From: Jiangella alkaliphila
GTDB lineage: Bacteria > Actinomycetota > Actinomycetes > Jiangellales > Jiangellaceae
NCBI RefSeq assembly: GCF_900105925.1
Contig: NZ_LT629791.1
Coordinates: 6,604,001 to 6,668,000, forward strand
Length of the DNA: 64,000 nucleotides
Reading direction: 5' to 3'
Shown here: positions 53,959-63,923 of the stretch, piece after piece
Layout of the letters: each line of letters begins with the position of its first letter
Numbering within the stretch: position 1 is the stretch's first letter
Made by a program: the position numbers and the translations under genes
Notes under the pieces: generated by a model
Database searches by the model: none
Told to the model about the DNA's origin: nothing
Seen by the model: only the letters and a program-made list of their open reading frames with translations

Positions 53959-54825
53959 CTAGTCCAGGACGTCGTCGAGCACGGCCGGGAAGTCGGTCAC
54001 GATGCCGTCGACGCCGAGGTCGGCGAGCGCGTCCATCTGCGCCGGCGTGTTCACGGTGTGGACGTTGACGTCGAGACCGAGCCCGTGCGCCTCGCCGACC
54101 AGCGCGTCCTCGAAGGTGCCCTGGAAGACGCTGACGAAGTCCGCCCACTCGCTGACGGCCGTCAGCTCGTCGACGCCCGGGCGGTACCCGTACGCCGCGC
54201 CCACCGGGACGGCGGCCGGCGCCAGGGTCGAGAACGTCCGCGCCGACTCCGCGTCCCACGACTGGACGACGATGGTGCCGAGGCGCTGCGCGAGCAGGAA
54301 GTACCACCGGTCGGCCGAGAGCTCCTCGAGGATGTCCGCCTCGATGCCCGGGTAGATGCCGGGGTTGGTGATGTCGATCAGGAGACCGTCGCGGTAGGTG
54401 ACCTCACGGATCACCTCACGCAGCGTGGGGATGCGCTCCCCGGCGAACTCCGGCCCGAACCAGGAGCCGGCGTCCAGCTGCCGCAGCTCGGCGAGGGTGA
54501 AGTCCGAGATGAACCACGGGTTGCGCTCGGGGAAGACCTCCTCCGCGTTCGTGGTCCGGGCGAGCGTGATGTCCTCGAATGCGACGAGCTTGCCGTCGGA
54601 GGTGCGCTGGACCTCGACCTCGACGAAGTCGGCGTCCTGGTCGAGGGCGAGGTCGATCGCGGCCAGCGTGTTCTCGGGCGCCTCGCCCGCCGCACCGTGG
54701 TGGGCGATGTTGTCGGGCTCGTCGTGGTAGCTGCCGCCGGCCTGAGCCGGGGCGACTGCGGTCGCACCGGCCACGGCGACGAGCGCGGACACCACGAGGG
54801 TCCGTTTGAGCAGAGAGTTCGACAT
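53959..54825 (-). CDS. Secreted glycerophosphodiester phosphodiesterase
   Basis: A 288-residue exported enzyme splitting glycerophosphodiesters to glycerol-3-phosphate and an alcohol. Signal peptide (LVVSALVAVAGATAVAPAQA), then the GDPD motifs IAHHGAAGEAPENTLAAID (HR of the family is HH) and DFVEVEVQRTSDGKLVAFED, with VNVHTVNTPAQMDALADLG at the end. The first catalytic motif normally reads HRG; here the Arg is His, yet the second His is in place. AAAGG precedes ATG 54825. Fits phosphorus scavenging next to pst, though I see no PHO box of its own. Confidence 0.88.
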   Translation of the reverse strand: MSNSLLKRTLVVSALVAVAGATAVAPAQAGGSYHDEPDNIAHHGAAGEAPENTLAAIDLALDQDADFVEVEVQRTSDGKLVAFEDITLARTTNAEEVFPERNPWFISDFTLAELRQLDAGSWFGPEFAGERIPTLREVIREVTYRDGLLIDITNPGIYPGIEADILEELSADRWYFLLAQRLGTIVVQSWDAESARTFSTLAPAAVPVGAAYGYRPGVDELTAVSEWADFVSVFQGTFEDALVGEAHGLGLDVNVHTVNTPAQMDALADLGVDGIVTDFPAVLDDVLD

Positions 54826-54953
54826 CTGGCTGCCTTTCGGGCTGGAAGGAACTGACAAGATCAGAGCCTCCCGGCAGCCGGTGTCGGCCAGGTGTCTATG
54901 TCCTGAATTGTCACACAATAGCGTGGCACAATGCACCGTCACTTGTGCGCATG

Positions 54954-54992
54954 ACGACGGGGTGACGCTCGCCAGGAGCGTCACCCCGTCGT
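54954..54992. terminator. Strong hairpin terminator
   Basis: ACGACGGGGTGACGCTC (54954-54970) pairs perfectly with GAGCGTCACCCCGTCGT (54976-54992) around the 5-base loop GCCAG. It sits 16 bases after the stop of the metallophosphoesterase gene (minus strand). There is no T-run, as is usual for actinobacterial terminators. The upstream part of the 182-base spacer (54826-54950) contains the GDPD promoter region, with nothing else recognisable. Confidence 0.85.
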
Positions 54993-55007
54993 GGGTGCAG
55001 CGGACCG

Positions 55008-56891
55008 TCAGAACGGCGACATGAACTCGGACGGCTCCAGCGCGCGCTTGCTGATCCGGACGTCGCCGAGCAGGCCGTAGAAGCCCTGGCCGAAACCGAG
55101 GTCCCAGCCCGTCGCGCCGAGGGTGAACGGCCGGCCCAGTGTGGCGATGCCGTGCGCCGGCTGCTTCGGGTTGCGAGTGATCGGCGAGCCCTCCACCCAC
55201 ACGACCGTTTGCTCACCGTCGTTGACGACCGCGACGTGGAACCAGCGGCCGACGGGGAGGGCGTGGCTCCAGGAGGTCGGAGAGGCGTCCTCGACGTGCG
55301 GGTAGAGAACGTACTGGAGGAAGCGCTCGGGCGACACGTTGAGGCTGCAGGTCGGTTCGAGCGGCGAGTAGCCCGCGGTCTTGCCCGCGTCGCCGGCGCG
55401 GCCCTGCCAGCTGAAGATGCCCATCCAGGCGTGGTTGCCCTCGAACGGCTCGGGCAGCTTGACGAACAGCTCGATGGTGTAGCCGCCGAGGAACTTCTCG
55501 GAGTTGATCGGCGCGTTCGCGACGGCCTCGAGGACGGCGCCGCGGTCGGGCGACTGGCCACCGTCGAAGCGGAGGCTGGCGTGGGCGGGCGCGCCGTCGT
55601 GGTGCTCGACCGACCGGGTGAGCAGGCCGGCGGCGGTCGAGTGCAGCCGGCGCACGACCAGGTCGTTGCCCTTGCGGGTGAGGTCCTGGGCGACGGCGCC
55701 GTTCGCCACGGTGGCGCCCTCCTCGACCCGGCCGCGCAGGCCGAGCGTGTCGAAGCGCCAGTACGCGACGGTGTCCTTGCCGACGACGCGGGTCGGCGGC
55801 ACCTGCGGCGGCTTCGGCGCCGGCGCGAACGCCTCGAACCGCGCCTCGAAGTCGACCGGCAGGCTGAACCGGTCCACGTCGTCGGTCAGCTCGATGACCT
55901 CGGAGCCCAGCGGCGGCCGCTCCCCCGCGTCGCGCATCAGGAACCAGGGCGCGAACGTCTCGACGTCGATGGTGTTGCGGACCAGGTCGAACTGGTAGAG
56001 CCGGATCATGCCGGCGCCGCCGTAGTAGCGGTCCTGGTAGTTCGTGATGTGGACGTGGACGTCGTGCCCTGCGTCGTTGCGCAGCACGGTCCGCCCCGGC
56101 GGCCAGTAGTGCCCGCCGAGCGCCAGGAAGATCTGGTCCTTCGCGCGGATCAGCCCGTCCCACAGCCGCTGGCCGTTGCCGGACAGGGTGGCGGCGCCCT
56201 CGTCGTCGGCGTAGGCGAGGTCGTGCGTGGTGACGATCGCGGGCAGCTTCGGGTGCGCGTCGACGACACCGCGGGCCCAGGCCAGGCCGGCGTCGGAGAC
56301 CCGCCAGTCCAGCGCCAGCACCAGCCACTCGCGGCCCGCGGCCGGGATGACGTGGAAGCTGTTGTAGCCGTCGGGCGACGAGCCGCCGAACGTGTCGCTG
56401 CCGGTGAACCGCGACGGGCCGAACGCGCGCAGGTACGGGGTGTCGCCACGCTGGTCGTTGCCGCCGGGGATGTCGTGGTTGCCGGCCAGCACGCTGAACG
56501 GCACGACGCCGTCGAGGGCCTCGAAGGTCTGGTCGGCGAGGTCGATCTCGTCCTGCGTGCCGTGCTCGGTGATGTCGCCGAGGTGCGTCATGAACGCGAC
56601 GTTGGCCAGGCCGCGCTGCTCGGCGAGGTAGCGGAACGTCGTGGCCAGCGGCACGGGGTCGGAGCGGTCCTCGTCGAAGAGGTACTGCGTGTCCGGCAGG
56701 ACGGCCAGCGCGAACCGCGGGCTGTCCGGGTCGAACCCGGCCGATGCCGGCGGGACGACGGGCGCGGCGGCGGCCGTCTGGGCGGTGCCGGCGGCGCCGA
56801 TCAGACCGGGGACGGCGAGCGCGGCGGGCGCGGCGATGGCGCCCTGCAGGAGACGGCGTCGGGCGACGCCGCCGGTACGGGTGTCGGACAT
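55008..56891 (-). CDS. Tat-exported metallophosphoesterase with C-terminal LamG/laminin-like domain
   Basis: A 627-residue secreted enzyme. The N-terminus has a Tat signal (VARRRLLQGAIAAPAALAVP). The calcineurin-like domain shows LPDTQYL, MTHLGDITEHG, LAGNHDIPGG, VTTHDL and LALGGHYW, the metal ligands in order. Residues about 410-627 form a concanavalin-like LamG domain (YTIELFVKLPEP; WFHVAVVNDGEQTVVWVEG). GGAGG precedes ATG 56891; upstream in-frame starts have none. Probably a surface phosphatase or phosphodiesterase; Tat export suggests cytoplasmic metal loading. Confidence 0.9.
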   Translation of the reverse strand: MSDTRTGGVARRRLLQGAIAAPAALAVPGLIGAAGTAQTAAAAPVVPPASAGFDPDSPRFALAVLPDTQYLFDEDRSDPVPLATTFRYLAEQRGLANVAFMTHLGDITEHGTQDEIDLADQTFEALDGVVPFSVLAGNHDIPGGNDQRGDTPYLRAFGPSRFTGSDTFGGSSPDGYNSFHVIPAAGREWLVLALDWRVSDAGLAWARGVVDAHPKLPAIVTTHDLAYADDEGAATLSGNGQRLWDGLIRAKDQIFLALGGHYWPPGRTVLRNDAGHDVHVHITNYQDRYYGGAGMIRLYQFDLVRNTIDVETFAPWFLMRDAGERPPLGSEVIELTDDVDRFSLPVDFEARFEAFAPAPKPPQVPPTRVVGKDTVAYWRFDTLGLRGRVEEGATVANGAVAQDLTRKGNDLVVRRLHSTAAGLLTRSVEHHDGAPAHASLRFDGGQSPDRGAVLEAVANAPINSEKFLGGYTIELFVKLPEPFEGNHAWMGIFSWQGRAGDAGKTAGYSPLEPTCSLNVSPERFLQYVLYPHVEDASPTSWSHALPVGRWFHVAVVNDGEQTVVWVEGSPITRNPKQPAHGIATLGRPFTLGATGWDLGFGQGFYGLLGDVRISKRALEPSEFMSPF

Positions 56892-57009
56892 CTGCGGAAC
56901 CTCCGATGGGTGCACTGAATCGCACTTATCGGACCAATCGCAGATGGCCGACGGGCGGCGCCCACGTGACGCCATGAGATCGGACGAACGAACGCTCCAC
57001 CCCCGCCCC

Positions 57010-57070
57010 GTTGATCATGGAGCAAGTCGGCTCCAGATCGCCTCCAGGGCCGACCTTCTCCATGATCAAC
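57010..57070. repeat. Extragenic inverted repeat with GTTGATCATGGAG ends
   Basis: Arms 57010-57031 and 57049-57070 pair at 20 of 22 positions around a 17-base loop; both ends read GTTGATCATGGAG. It lies between the stop of the FtsX permease gene and the start of the metallophosphoesterase gene. It could end transcription of the peptide cassette; the low-GC, symmetric ends suggest a dispersed palindrome. Confidence 0.8.
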
Positions 57071-57131
57071 TTTGGGAGGCGGAGGCGGAGGCGGGGCGCG
57101 GAGGACGGGGCGGCGGGGCGGGCGGTTCGGG

Positions 57132-59957
57132 TCAGGCGTCGCGGGTCAGGGTCGAGGCGACGGTCATGCGGCGCAGCGCGGCGGCCGGGACGAGGCTGGC
57201 GAGCACCGGGATCGCCGTGCCGCCGGTCACCGTCAGCGCCGCGGCGACCAGTAGCTCGGCGCGCAGCTCGCCGGCCAGTCCCGCGGCGACGGCCAGGCCG
57301 GCGAGGGTGCCGCAGACGGCGCCGGTGCAGCCGATCAGCGCCGCCTCGGCCAGCACGACCCGGCGCACCCGGCCGTCGCCCCAGCCGACGGCCTGGAGGA
57401 CGGCGAACTCGGCCCGGCGGTCGCGCATGTTGAGGAAGACGACGTCGGCGACGGCGATGCTGGACAGGAGGATCGTCACCAGGACGGCGACGTAGTCGAT
57501 CTCGCGGGCGCGGACGGAGACCGCGTCGCCCAGCACGGACCCGACGACGGCGCCGTTGAACGCCAGCGTGATGCCGAGCAGCGCGGTCAGCGCCGCGCAC
57601 CCGAGCGCGACCGCGAGCACGCCGAGGCCGGTCCGCCCCGGCGAGCGGACCACGTTGGCCACCGCCAGCGACCGCACCCCGCGGACGACCGGCGAGCGGA
57701 CGCCGCGCATCCCGGACGCGCGCTGGCCGGGCGCCGTCCGCGGCTGCACCATCCCGGCGACGGACGGCTTCGACGCCCGCCACGCCGGCCACGCCGCGGC
57801 GACCAGCGCGACGAACACCGCGACCGGCACGGCGACGAGGGCGCGCGACACCGTCACCTCCAGGCCGGTGACCCACCCGACCGCCACCGAGACCAGCGCG
57901 CCGGCGATCCCCGCGGCGCCGCCGACCAGCAGCACCTCGGCCAGCAGCAGCCGCAGCAGGTGCCCGCGGCTCCAGCCGATGCGGCTGAGCACCTCCAGCT
58001 CTCCCCGACGAGACCGCGCCGACGCCGCTGAGACGTTCGCGACGAACAGCGTGCTGACGGCCAGGACCAGCACGAACAGGGTCACGCTCTTGTGGTCGAC
58101 GGCCTGCATGACGGCGGCGACGACGCCCTGACGCATCCAGGTCTCGGCCAGCGCCAGCTCCGGGCGGCCGAACGCGCCGGCCGGCAGCTCGACGGTCTGC
58201 TCGGTGGCCGCGCTGCCGAGGACGATGTCGACGTCGAGGCCGGTGGCGGCGCGGATCTGGTCGGCGACCAGCCGGACCCGCTCGCGCTCGAGCGCGCTGA
58301 CGCCCTCGACCCCGGCCACCCGGACCCGGATGGCGCTGACCGGCGCGTCCGGGTCGGCCAGCTCGATGCCCGACCCGGTGAACGTCTCGAGGTCGGACAG
58401 CCGGACGAACGCCGTCGGCGGGCCGAGGTGGTAGGCGGCCGGGCTGCCCGACGGCAGCAGCGGCTGGTCGCCGAGCAGCTCCCGGCTGCGTGCGTCGGCC
58501 GGCGCCAGGCCGTACGCGCCGTCGAACTGGGCCGCCTCGAAGTCGCTGGACTCGAAGACGCCCACGATCCCGAGCTGCGGCAGCGTGGCACCGGTCTGCG
58601 AGACGGCCGAGCCGGGGTGCGGGCGGACGGCGCGGAACCCGGTGTCGGCGACCACCGGCGGCGCCGGCACGTAGCCCTCGATGCGCACCGACGACTGCCA
58701 GACGTCCTGCGGGTTGCCGACCGGCCGCGGCTTGAGCACCCCGCCGGCGCCGACGTCGTAGGCCGTCGGCTCGGTGGTCCAGAAGCTGTCGACCAGGATG
58801 CTCACCGGACGCTCGGTCGCCTCCCGGATGAGCTCCTGGTAGGCCTGCTGCGCGGTGACGGTGTCGGCGCCGACGACCAGCCCGGGCGTGGCCAGCAGGT
58901 CGCCGACCTGCTCCAACGGCACGCCCGCCGCGAACCGGTCCGCGGCGTCGTCGGGCAGCCGGCGCACCGTCACCTCGGCCTGCGCGTCGACGCCCGCCTG
59001 GGCGCCGACGACGACCGGGACCGGACGGCTGCCGGTGCCGGTGGCGGACGCGGAGCCGGCCAGCGCCTGAAGTGCGGCCGGCACGTCGCCGTCGCCGGTC
59101 AGCAGGGCCTCCTGCTCCGGGTCGACCGCCGCCACCAGCACCGGGAAAGACCACTCCAGCGTGACCGTGCGCCGCGACGGCGCCTGCAGGGTGCGGGTGG
59201 CCGGGTCGCTGCCGGGCCGGGTCGTGAGGCAGCTGCTGCTGCGCTCGCGGGCCGCGGCGGCCGGCGAGTCCGCGACACCCGCGCCGTAGACCCGGGCGGG
59301 GCAGACCAGCACGGCGGACCCGTCGGGCATCGTCTCGGCCACGCCATGCGGCGCGCCGGTGTCGTTGAGCTGGCCCACCACGGAGACGGCGTTGGGCGTG
59401 ACGTAGGAGTACGACGCGGCCGGCTGCTCGATCTCGGTCAGCCCGCGGTCGCTGGTGTACACGACGTCGGCGACCAGCAACTCGCGGCTCGCGTCGGTGC
59501 GCGGGCCGACGTCGACGGCGACCTGCGTCGCGGTCATGATGTAGCCGACCATCGCGACCGGCGCGGCCACCTCGACGCCGCCGAGCCCGCGGATGGCGTC
59601 GTAGTCGGCCAGCGAGATGCCGCCGAACTGGCCGGACAGCTGGTACGGCCGGACCAGCCCGTGCTCGGCCTCGAGGTCGGTACGGGTTCCGGGCGGGCGG
59701 ACCAGGATGTGGTACTGGCTCGGCGCGGCGGCCACCTCGCCGCGCAGCTCCAGCCGCTCGACCTCCGAGGCACCGGTGAGCACGGTGAACACCGAGGTCG
59801 CGGCGACGACGCCGAGACCGAGCGCCAGCGCCCGGCCCCAGTGGGCGCGCAGCTGGGCGCGGACCAGCGGGGCGACGCCGGGCCGCCCGCCCGCGGCGTC
59901 GCCACGACGCCACCGGCCGAGCAGGCCGCGGCGGCCCGGGTCAGCCGGCGGCGGCAT
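57132..59957 (-). CDS. FtsX/MacB-type ABC transporter permease
   Basis: A 941-residue permease with helix 1 near residue 45, a very large exported domain (about 65-610), three helices with an FtsX domain (about 615-740; ELEVLSRIGWSRGHLLRLLL), and a second FtsX domain (about 800-930; AEFAVLQAVGWGDGRVRRVV). The paired FtsX domains mean one chain can form the permease of a LolD/MacB-type complex. Its ATPase is probably the product of 63135-63923. Such complexes extrude or detach peptides and often give bacteriocin self-resistance. Overlaps the exporter gene by 17 bases. Confidence 0.88.
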   Translation of the reverse strand: MPPPADPGRRGLLGRWRRGDAAGGRPGVAPLVRAQLRAHWGRALALGLGVVAATSVFTVLTGASEVERLELRGEVAAAPSQYHILVRPPGTRTDLEAEHGLVRPYQLSGQFGGISLADYDAIRGLGGVEVAAPVAMVGYIMTATQVAVDVGPRTDASRELLVADVVYTSDRGLTEIEQPAASYSYVTPNAVSVVGQLNDTGAPHGVAETMPDGSAVLVCPARVYGAGVADSPAAAARERSSSCLTTRPGSDPATRTLQAPSRRTVTLEWSFPVLVAAVDPEQEALLTGDGDVPAALQALAGSASATGTGSRPVPVVVGAQAGVDAQAEVTVRRLPDDAADRFAAGVPLEQVGDLLATPGLVVGADTVTAQQAYQELIREATERPVSILVDSFWTTEPTAYDVGAGGVLKPRPVGNPQDVWQSSVRIEGYVPAPPVVADTGFRAVRPHPGSAVSQTGATLPQLGIVGVFESSDFEAAQFDGAYGLAPADARSRELLGDQPLLPSGSPAAYHLGPPTAFVRLSDLETFTGSGIELADPDAPVSAIRVRVAGVEGVSALERERVRLVADQIRAATGLDVDIVLGSAATEQTVELPAGAFGRPELALAETWMRQGVVAAVMQAVDHKSVTLFVLVLAVSTLFVANVSAASARSRRGELEVLSRIGWSRGHLLRLLLAEVLLVGGAAGIAGALVSVAVGWVTGLEVTVSRALVAVPVAVFVALVAAAWPAWRASKPSVAGMVQPRTAPGQRASGMRGVRSPVVRGVRSLAVANVVRSPGRTGLGVLAVALGCAALTALLGITLAFNGAVVGSVLGDAVSVRAREIDYVAVLVTILLSSIAVADVVFLNMRDRRAEFAVLQAVGWGDGRVRRVVLAEAALIGCTGAVCGTLAGLAVAAGLAGELRAELLVAAALTVTGGTAIPVLASLVPAAALRRMTVASTLTRDA

Positions 59958-61791
59958 CGGCCGGCCTCCCGAACCCGTCCGCCTGGCGTCGGTACAGCCG
60001 GGCGTACTCGCCGCCGGCGGCCAGCAGCTGGTCGTGGCCGCCCTGCTCGACGACCCGTCCGCCGGCCAGCACGACGATCGCGTCGGCGTGCCGGACCGCG
60101 CTCAGCCGGTGTGTCACCAGCAGGCACGACCGGCCGCCCCGCTCGGTGCGCAGGTGCTCGTACAGCGCGGCTTCGGCGTCGGCGTCGAGGCCGGAGCTGG
60201 GCTCGTCGAGGATCATCAGGTCGGCGTCGTCGCGCAGCAGCGACCGCGCCAGCGCGACCCGTTGCCACTGCCCGCCGGACAGCTGCACGCCGTCGGCGTC
60301 GTCGGTGCCGCCGAACACGCGGCTCAGCATGGTCCGGTATCCCTGCGGCAGCCGCTCGACGACGGTGTCGGCCCCGGCCAGGCGGACGGCCGCGCGCAGC
60401 GCCGCCTCGTCGCCGAGCCGCCGGACGTCGCCGAACCCGACGTTGTCGGCGACGGTGAGGTCGTAGCGGACGAAGTCCTGGAACAGCACCCCGATGCGGC
60501 GCCGGACGGCGTCGGGCGGCAGGCCGGCGACGTCGCGGCCGTCCCAGCGGATGCTGCCCGACGTCGGCTCGTAGAGCCGGCACAGCAGCTTGACGATGGT
60601 GGACTTGCCTGCGCCGTTGGCCCCGACCAGCGCGACCATGGCGCCGGGCGGAATGGTGAACGAGACGCCACGCAATACCGGCGCATGGCCCGCAGCGTAA
60701 CGGAAGGTGATGTCGCGCAGCTCAACGCCGGTTGGCCGGACGGTGTGCAGCCGCGGCCCGGGCGGTGGCGGCGTCGGGACGGCGGCCGCGGCCGCGGTCT
60801 CCAGCACCGCCTCGAAGTGCCCGAAGACCAGCGCGCTGTGGTGGCCGTCGCCGAAACACCGGACCAGGCCGGCCGCCGCCGCCCGTAACCCGGCCAGCCC
60901 GGTGACCAGCATGCTGAGGTCACCGACGGTGATCGTGCCGGCCACCGCCTGGACGGCGCCCCACACCAGGGCGCCGGCGCCGAGCAGCGCGCTCGCCGCG
61001 GCCAGTCCGCCCTGGGCCAGCGCCGCACGCCGCTCGACCGCGCGCTGGGCCCGGGCGATGGCGCGCAGCTCGGTCGTCATCCGGTCGTGCAGCAGGTCGC
61101 CGAGGCCGAAGACGCGCAGCTCCTTCGCCGCGCCGGCGTCGGTGAGCAGGGTGCCGTAGAACATCTCGCGCCGGAACCCGGGCGTGATCCCCCAGAGCAT
61201 CCGGGCGCGGTCGCGGCTCTCGGCGACGGCGGCCACGGCCGCGGGCAGGCTGCCGGCGACGGTCAGCAGCACCAGCCACGGGCTGACCGCGGCCAGCACC
61301 ACGATCAGGCCGGCGGCGGCGACCGCCGCCCGGAGCGCGCCGAACACCGCCTGGATCAGCACCTGCGGAGCGCCGGACCCGGCCTGCTCGGCCAGCCGCA
61401 GCCGGTCCAGGAAGGCCGGCCGCTCGAGCAGTTCCAGGCCGGCGATCCGGGCGACCGCCCGCATCAACGTGCCCTTGGCGCGCAGCGCGACCCGGCGGGC
61501 CAGCTCGCTCTCGGCGTACCTGGTCACCGCGGCGACGACCGCGGTCGTGACGGCCGCGGCGCCCAGCAGCGCAACGGCCGACACGGCGGCGCCGCGGCCG
61601 GAACCGTCCACGACGGTGTCGAGCGCGCGGGCCAGCAGCCACGCGTCGAGCGGCACCAGGACGCCGGCCAGCAGCGACAGCGCGGCGAACCCGGCCGACC
61701 ACCCGGGGGCGGCCGACCACAACAGGCCGAGAGCGCGGACGACGGTCCGGAGGGTGACGCGGGTGTCGCGCTCGGCCTCCGGCCCGGTCAC
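59941..61791 (-). CDS. ABC exporter (membrane + ATPase half-transporter), peptide/lantibiotic-exporter type
   Basis: A 616-residue protein: six membrane helices (about 20-310) and an ATPase with Walker A GANGAGKSTIVKLL, Q-loop region IGVLFQDFVRYDLTVADNVG, signature LSGGQWQRVALARSLL and Walker B LMILDEPSSGLD. The FQDFVRYDLT sequence is typical of exporters in RiPP and bacteriocin clusters. There is no N-terminal C39 peptidase, so it would not cut a GG leader. GTG 61791 overlaps the MauE-thioredoxin stop (GTGA). Likely exports the Cys-rich peptide, probably as a homodimer. Confidence 0.92.
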   Translation of the reverse strand: MTGPEAERDTRVTLRTVVRALGLLWSAAPGWSAGFAALSLLAGVLVPLDAWLLARALDTVVDGSGRGAAVSAVALLGAAAVTTAVVAAVTRYAESELARRVALRAKGTLMRAVARIAGLELLERPAFLDRLRLAEQAGSGAPQVLIQAVFGALRAAVAAAGLIVVLAAVSPWLVLLTVAGSLPAAVAAVAESRDRARMLWGITPGFRREMFYGTLLTDAGAAKELRVFGLGDLLHDRMTTELRAIARAQRAVERRAALAQGGLAAASALLGAGALVWGAVQAVAGTITVGDLSMLVTGLAGLRAAAAGLVRCFGDGHHSALVFGHFEAVLETAAAAAVPTPPPPGPRLHTVRPTGVELRDITFRYAAGHAPVLRGVSFTIPPGAMVALVGANGAGKSTIVKLLCRLYEPTSGSIRWDGRDVAGLPPDAVRRRIGVLFQDFVRYDLTVADNVGFGDVRRLGDEAALRAAVRLAGADTVVERLPQGYRTMLSRVFGGTDDADGVQLSGGQWQRVALARSLLRDDADLMILDEPSSGLDADAEAALYEHLRTERGGRSCLLVTHRLSAVRHADAIVVLAGGRVVEQGGHDQLLAAGGEYARLYRRQADGFGRPADAAAG

Positions 61792-62729
61792 CGCACCGGA
61801 CGTGGGAGTTCGTTGACCGACAGGGTGACGGCCTCGACCAGCCCGTCGTCGACCAGCACGTACGTCGGGAACACCGCGATGCCGTAGACACCGGCCAGTC
61901 CGTCGGCGCGCTCGTCGGCGATGACCCGCGCGACGCCGGAGACCGCGGCCTCGATATCCGCACCGGCGACGGAGTCGCCGACGATCGCCACGACGACGCG
62001 GTCACGACCGCCGAGCAGCCGCGCGTACGCGACCAGCTTGGGCAGCCCGTCCCGGCAGCCCTGGCAGGTGGCCGAGGCGAACGCGATCAGCCTGATCCCG
62101 CCGGCCCGCGGCGGCACCGTCCCGGGCACGGCCGGCGCCGGCGACCCGATGTCCGGGCCGTTCGGCGGCAGCGTCACCGGCCGGCCGGCGGCGCCGTGCT
62201 GGTGTCCCGAGTGCCCGCGCGGCGCGCGCAGCGCCAGCTGGCGCCCCGCGAGCAGCAGGGCGGCCGCCGTCATCAGCGCGGCCAGGCTGACCGCCAGGCC
62301 GGCGTCGCGGCCGTCCTCGAGACCGGACAGCGCCAGCGCGCCCGCAGCGACCGCCGTCAGACCGGCGTTGCGCAGGACCGTCGACCACGTCACCGGGGTC
62401 GACCCGGAGCCGAAGCAGCGGCACGGCAGCGCCTCGGTGCGCCGGGCCAGCACGACGGTGCCGGCGGTCATCGCCGCGCTCAGCAGCCCGGCGGCCAGCA
62501 GGCCCGCCGTCAGCGTCACCGGCACGACCAGCAGGACCGCGACGACCGCCTCGGCCACGACCAGGGCGGTCGCGGCCGGAACGGCCAGCCGGGCGGGCAC
62601 GTGCAAACCCGCCTTGAGCGTGGTGCCCAGGCCGGTCAGGCCATCAGGCCAGACCAGCTTGCCGACGACCGCCGCGGCGAACACCAGGATCAGTGCCCAC
62701 CGCGTCAGCTCGGCGAGGAAACCGATCAT
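61788..62729 (-). CDS. MauE/DoxX-like membrane protein fused to thioredoxin-like domain
   Basis: A 313-residue fusion. Residues 1-165 are a MauE-type four-helix membrane module with Cys103 and Cys105 (PCRCFGSG). A His-rich linker (RGHSGHQHG) leads to an exported thioredoxin/TlpA-like domain (about 190-310) with the redox pair Cys222/Cys225 (ATCQGCRDG) and cis-Pro in VFPTYV. MauE supports disulfide formation in the cysteine-rich methylamine dehydrogenase light chain; a fusion would pass electrons between membrane and exported substrate. Begins 16 bases after the Cys-rich peptide gene, its evident substrate. ATG 62729. Confidence 0.9.
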   Translation of the reverse strand: MIGFLAELTRWALILVFAAAVVGKLVWPDGLTGLGTTLKAGLHVPARLAVPAATALVVAEAVVAVLLVVPVTLTAGLLAAGLLSAAMTAGTVVLARRTEALPCRCFGSGSTPVTWSTVLRNAGLTAVAAGALALSGLEDGRDAGLAVSLAALMTAAALLLAGRQLALRAPRGHSGHQHGAAGRPVTLPPNGPDIGSPAPAVPGTVPPRAGGIRLIAFASATCQGCRDGLPKLVAYARLLGGRDRVVVAIVGDSVAGADIEAAVSGVARVIADERADGLAGVYGIAVFPTYVLVDDGLVEAVTLSVNELPRPVR

Positions 62730-62744
62730 CTCCTCACGCGCCCG

Positions 62745-62930
62745 TCAGCAGGTCCCGATCTGCTGCCAGCTGCCGCACTGGTACACGCAGTCAGGCCGGA
62801 AGCAGCACTGCCGGCGGAGGAGGAGCCCGCCGGCGCAGGTCGTCTCGAACTGGCAGTCGGGCGGGCAATCGCGGACGGCGCTGACCGGCGCGAACACGGA
62901 CTTCACTGCGGACATGAGCATGGTGGCCAT
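62745..62930 (-). CDS. Cysteine-rich peptide, candidate disulfide-bonded bacteriocin or secreted effector
   Basis: A 61-residue peptide with eight Cys at positions 22, 26, 32, 42, 43, 48, 52 and 61 (spacing C-x3-C-x5-C-x9-CC-x4-C-x3-C-x8-C), the last being the C-terminus. Residues 1-21 (MATMLMSAVKSVFAPVSAVR) have no Cys and look like a leader, but not a Sec signal: there is no basic start and no AxA site. GGGGAG lies 7 bases before ATG 62930. Encoded directly ahead of the MauE-thioredoxin and exporter genes. The pattern could make four disulfides, as in fulvocin-C-like or defensin-like peptides. I recognise no exact family. Confidence 0.82.
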   Translation of the reverse strand: MATMLMSAVKSVFAPVSAVRDCPPDCQFETTCAGGLLLRRQCCFRPDCVYQCGSWQQIGTC

Positions 62931-62973
62931 GGCAGGCTCCCCGAGTCGAACTTCTGGTGGTATGTCCTTATTT

Positions 62974-62992
62974 CTACCTTGCGCCTAGGTAG
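62974..62992. promoter_or_regulatory. Inverted repeat ahead of the Cys-rich peptide gene
   Basis: CTACCT (62974-62979) and AGGTAG (62987-62992) flank a 7-base spacer, 44-62 bases before the peptide start, in a small AT-rich patch. It suggests an internal promoter/operator in the 204-base gap between the ATPase and peptide genes. The remainder of that gap shows nothing recognisable. Confidence 0.4.
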
Positions 62993-63134
62993 TTGACACC
63001 CATGCCGACCGGACTGTCACGGACTGTTCGCCTGGACGCGGCGCATCGCTCACTTGCGACGCCTCAGCGCCCCCCGCAGGACACCGTACGATCATGTTCC
63101 GCCCTTGGGCAGGAGGCCGTTTTCGCCCGCCGGC

Positions 63135-63923
<789 letters not shown>

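Noticed and set aside
61788..62930. Methylamine dehydrogenase maturation system (true MauE with MauA)
   Set aside because: The 61-residue peptide is far too short for MauA and lacks its two Trp context for TTQ; no MauB, MauG or amine oxidase gene is present.
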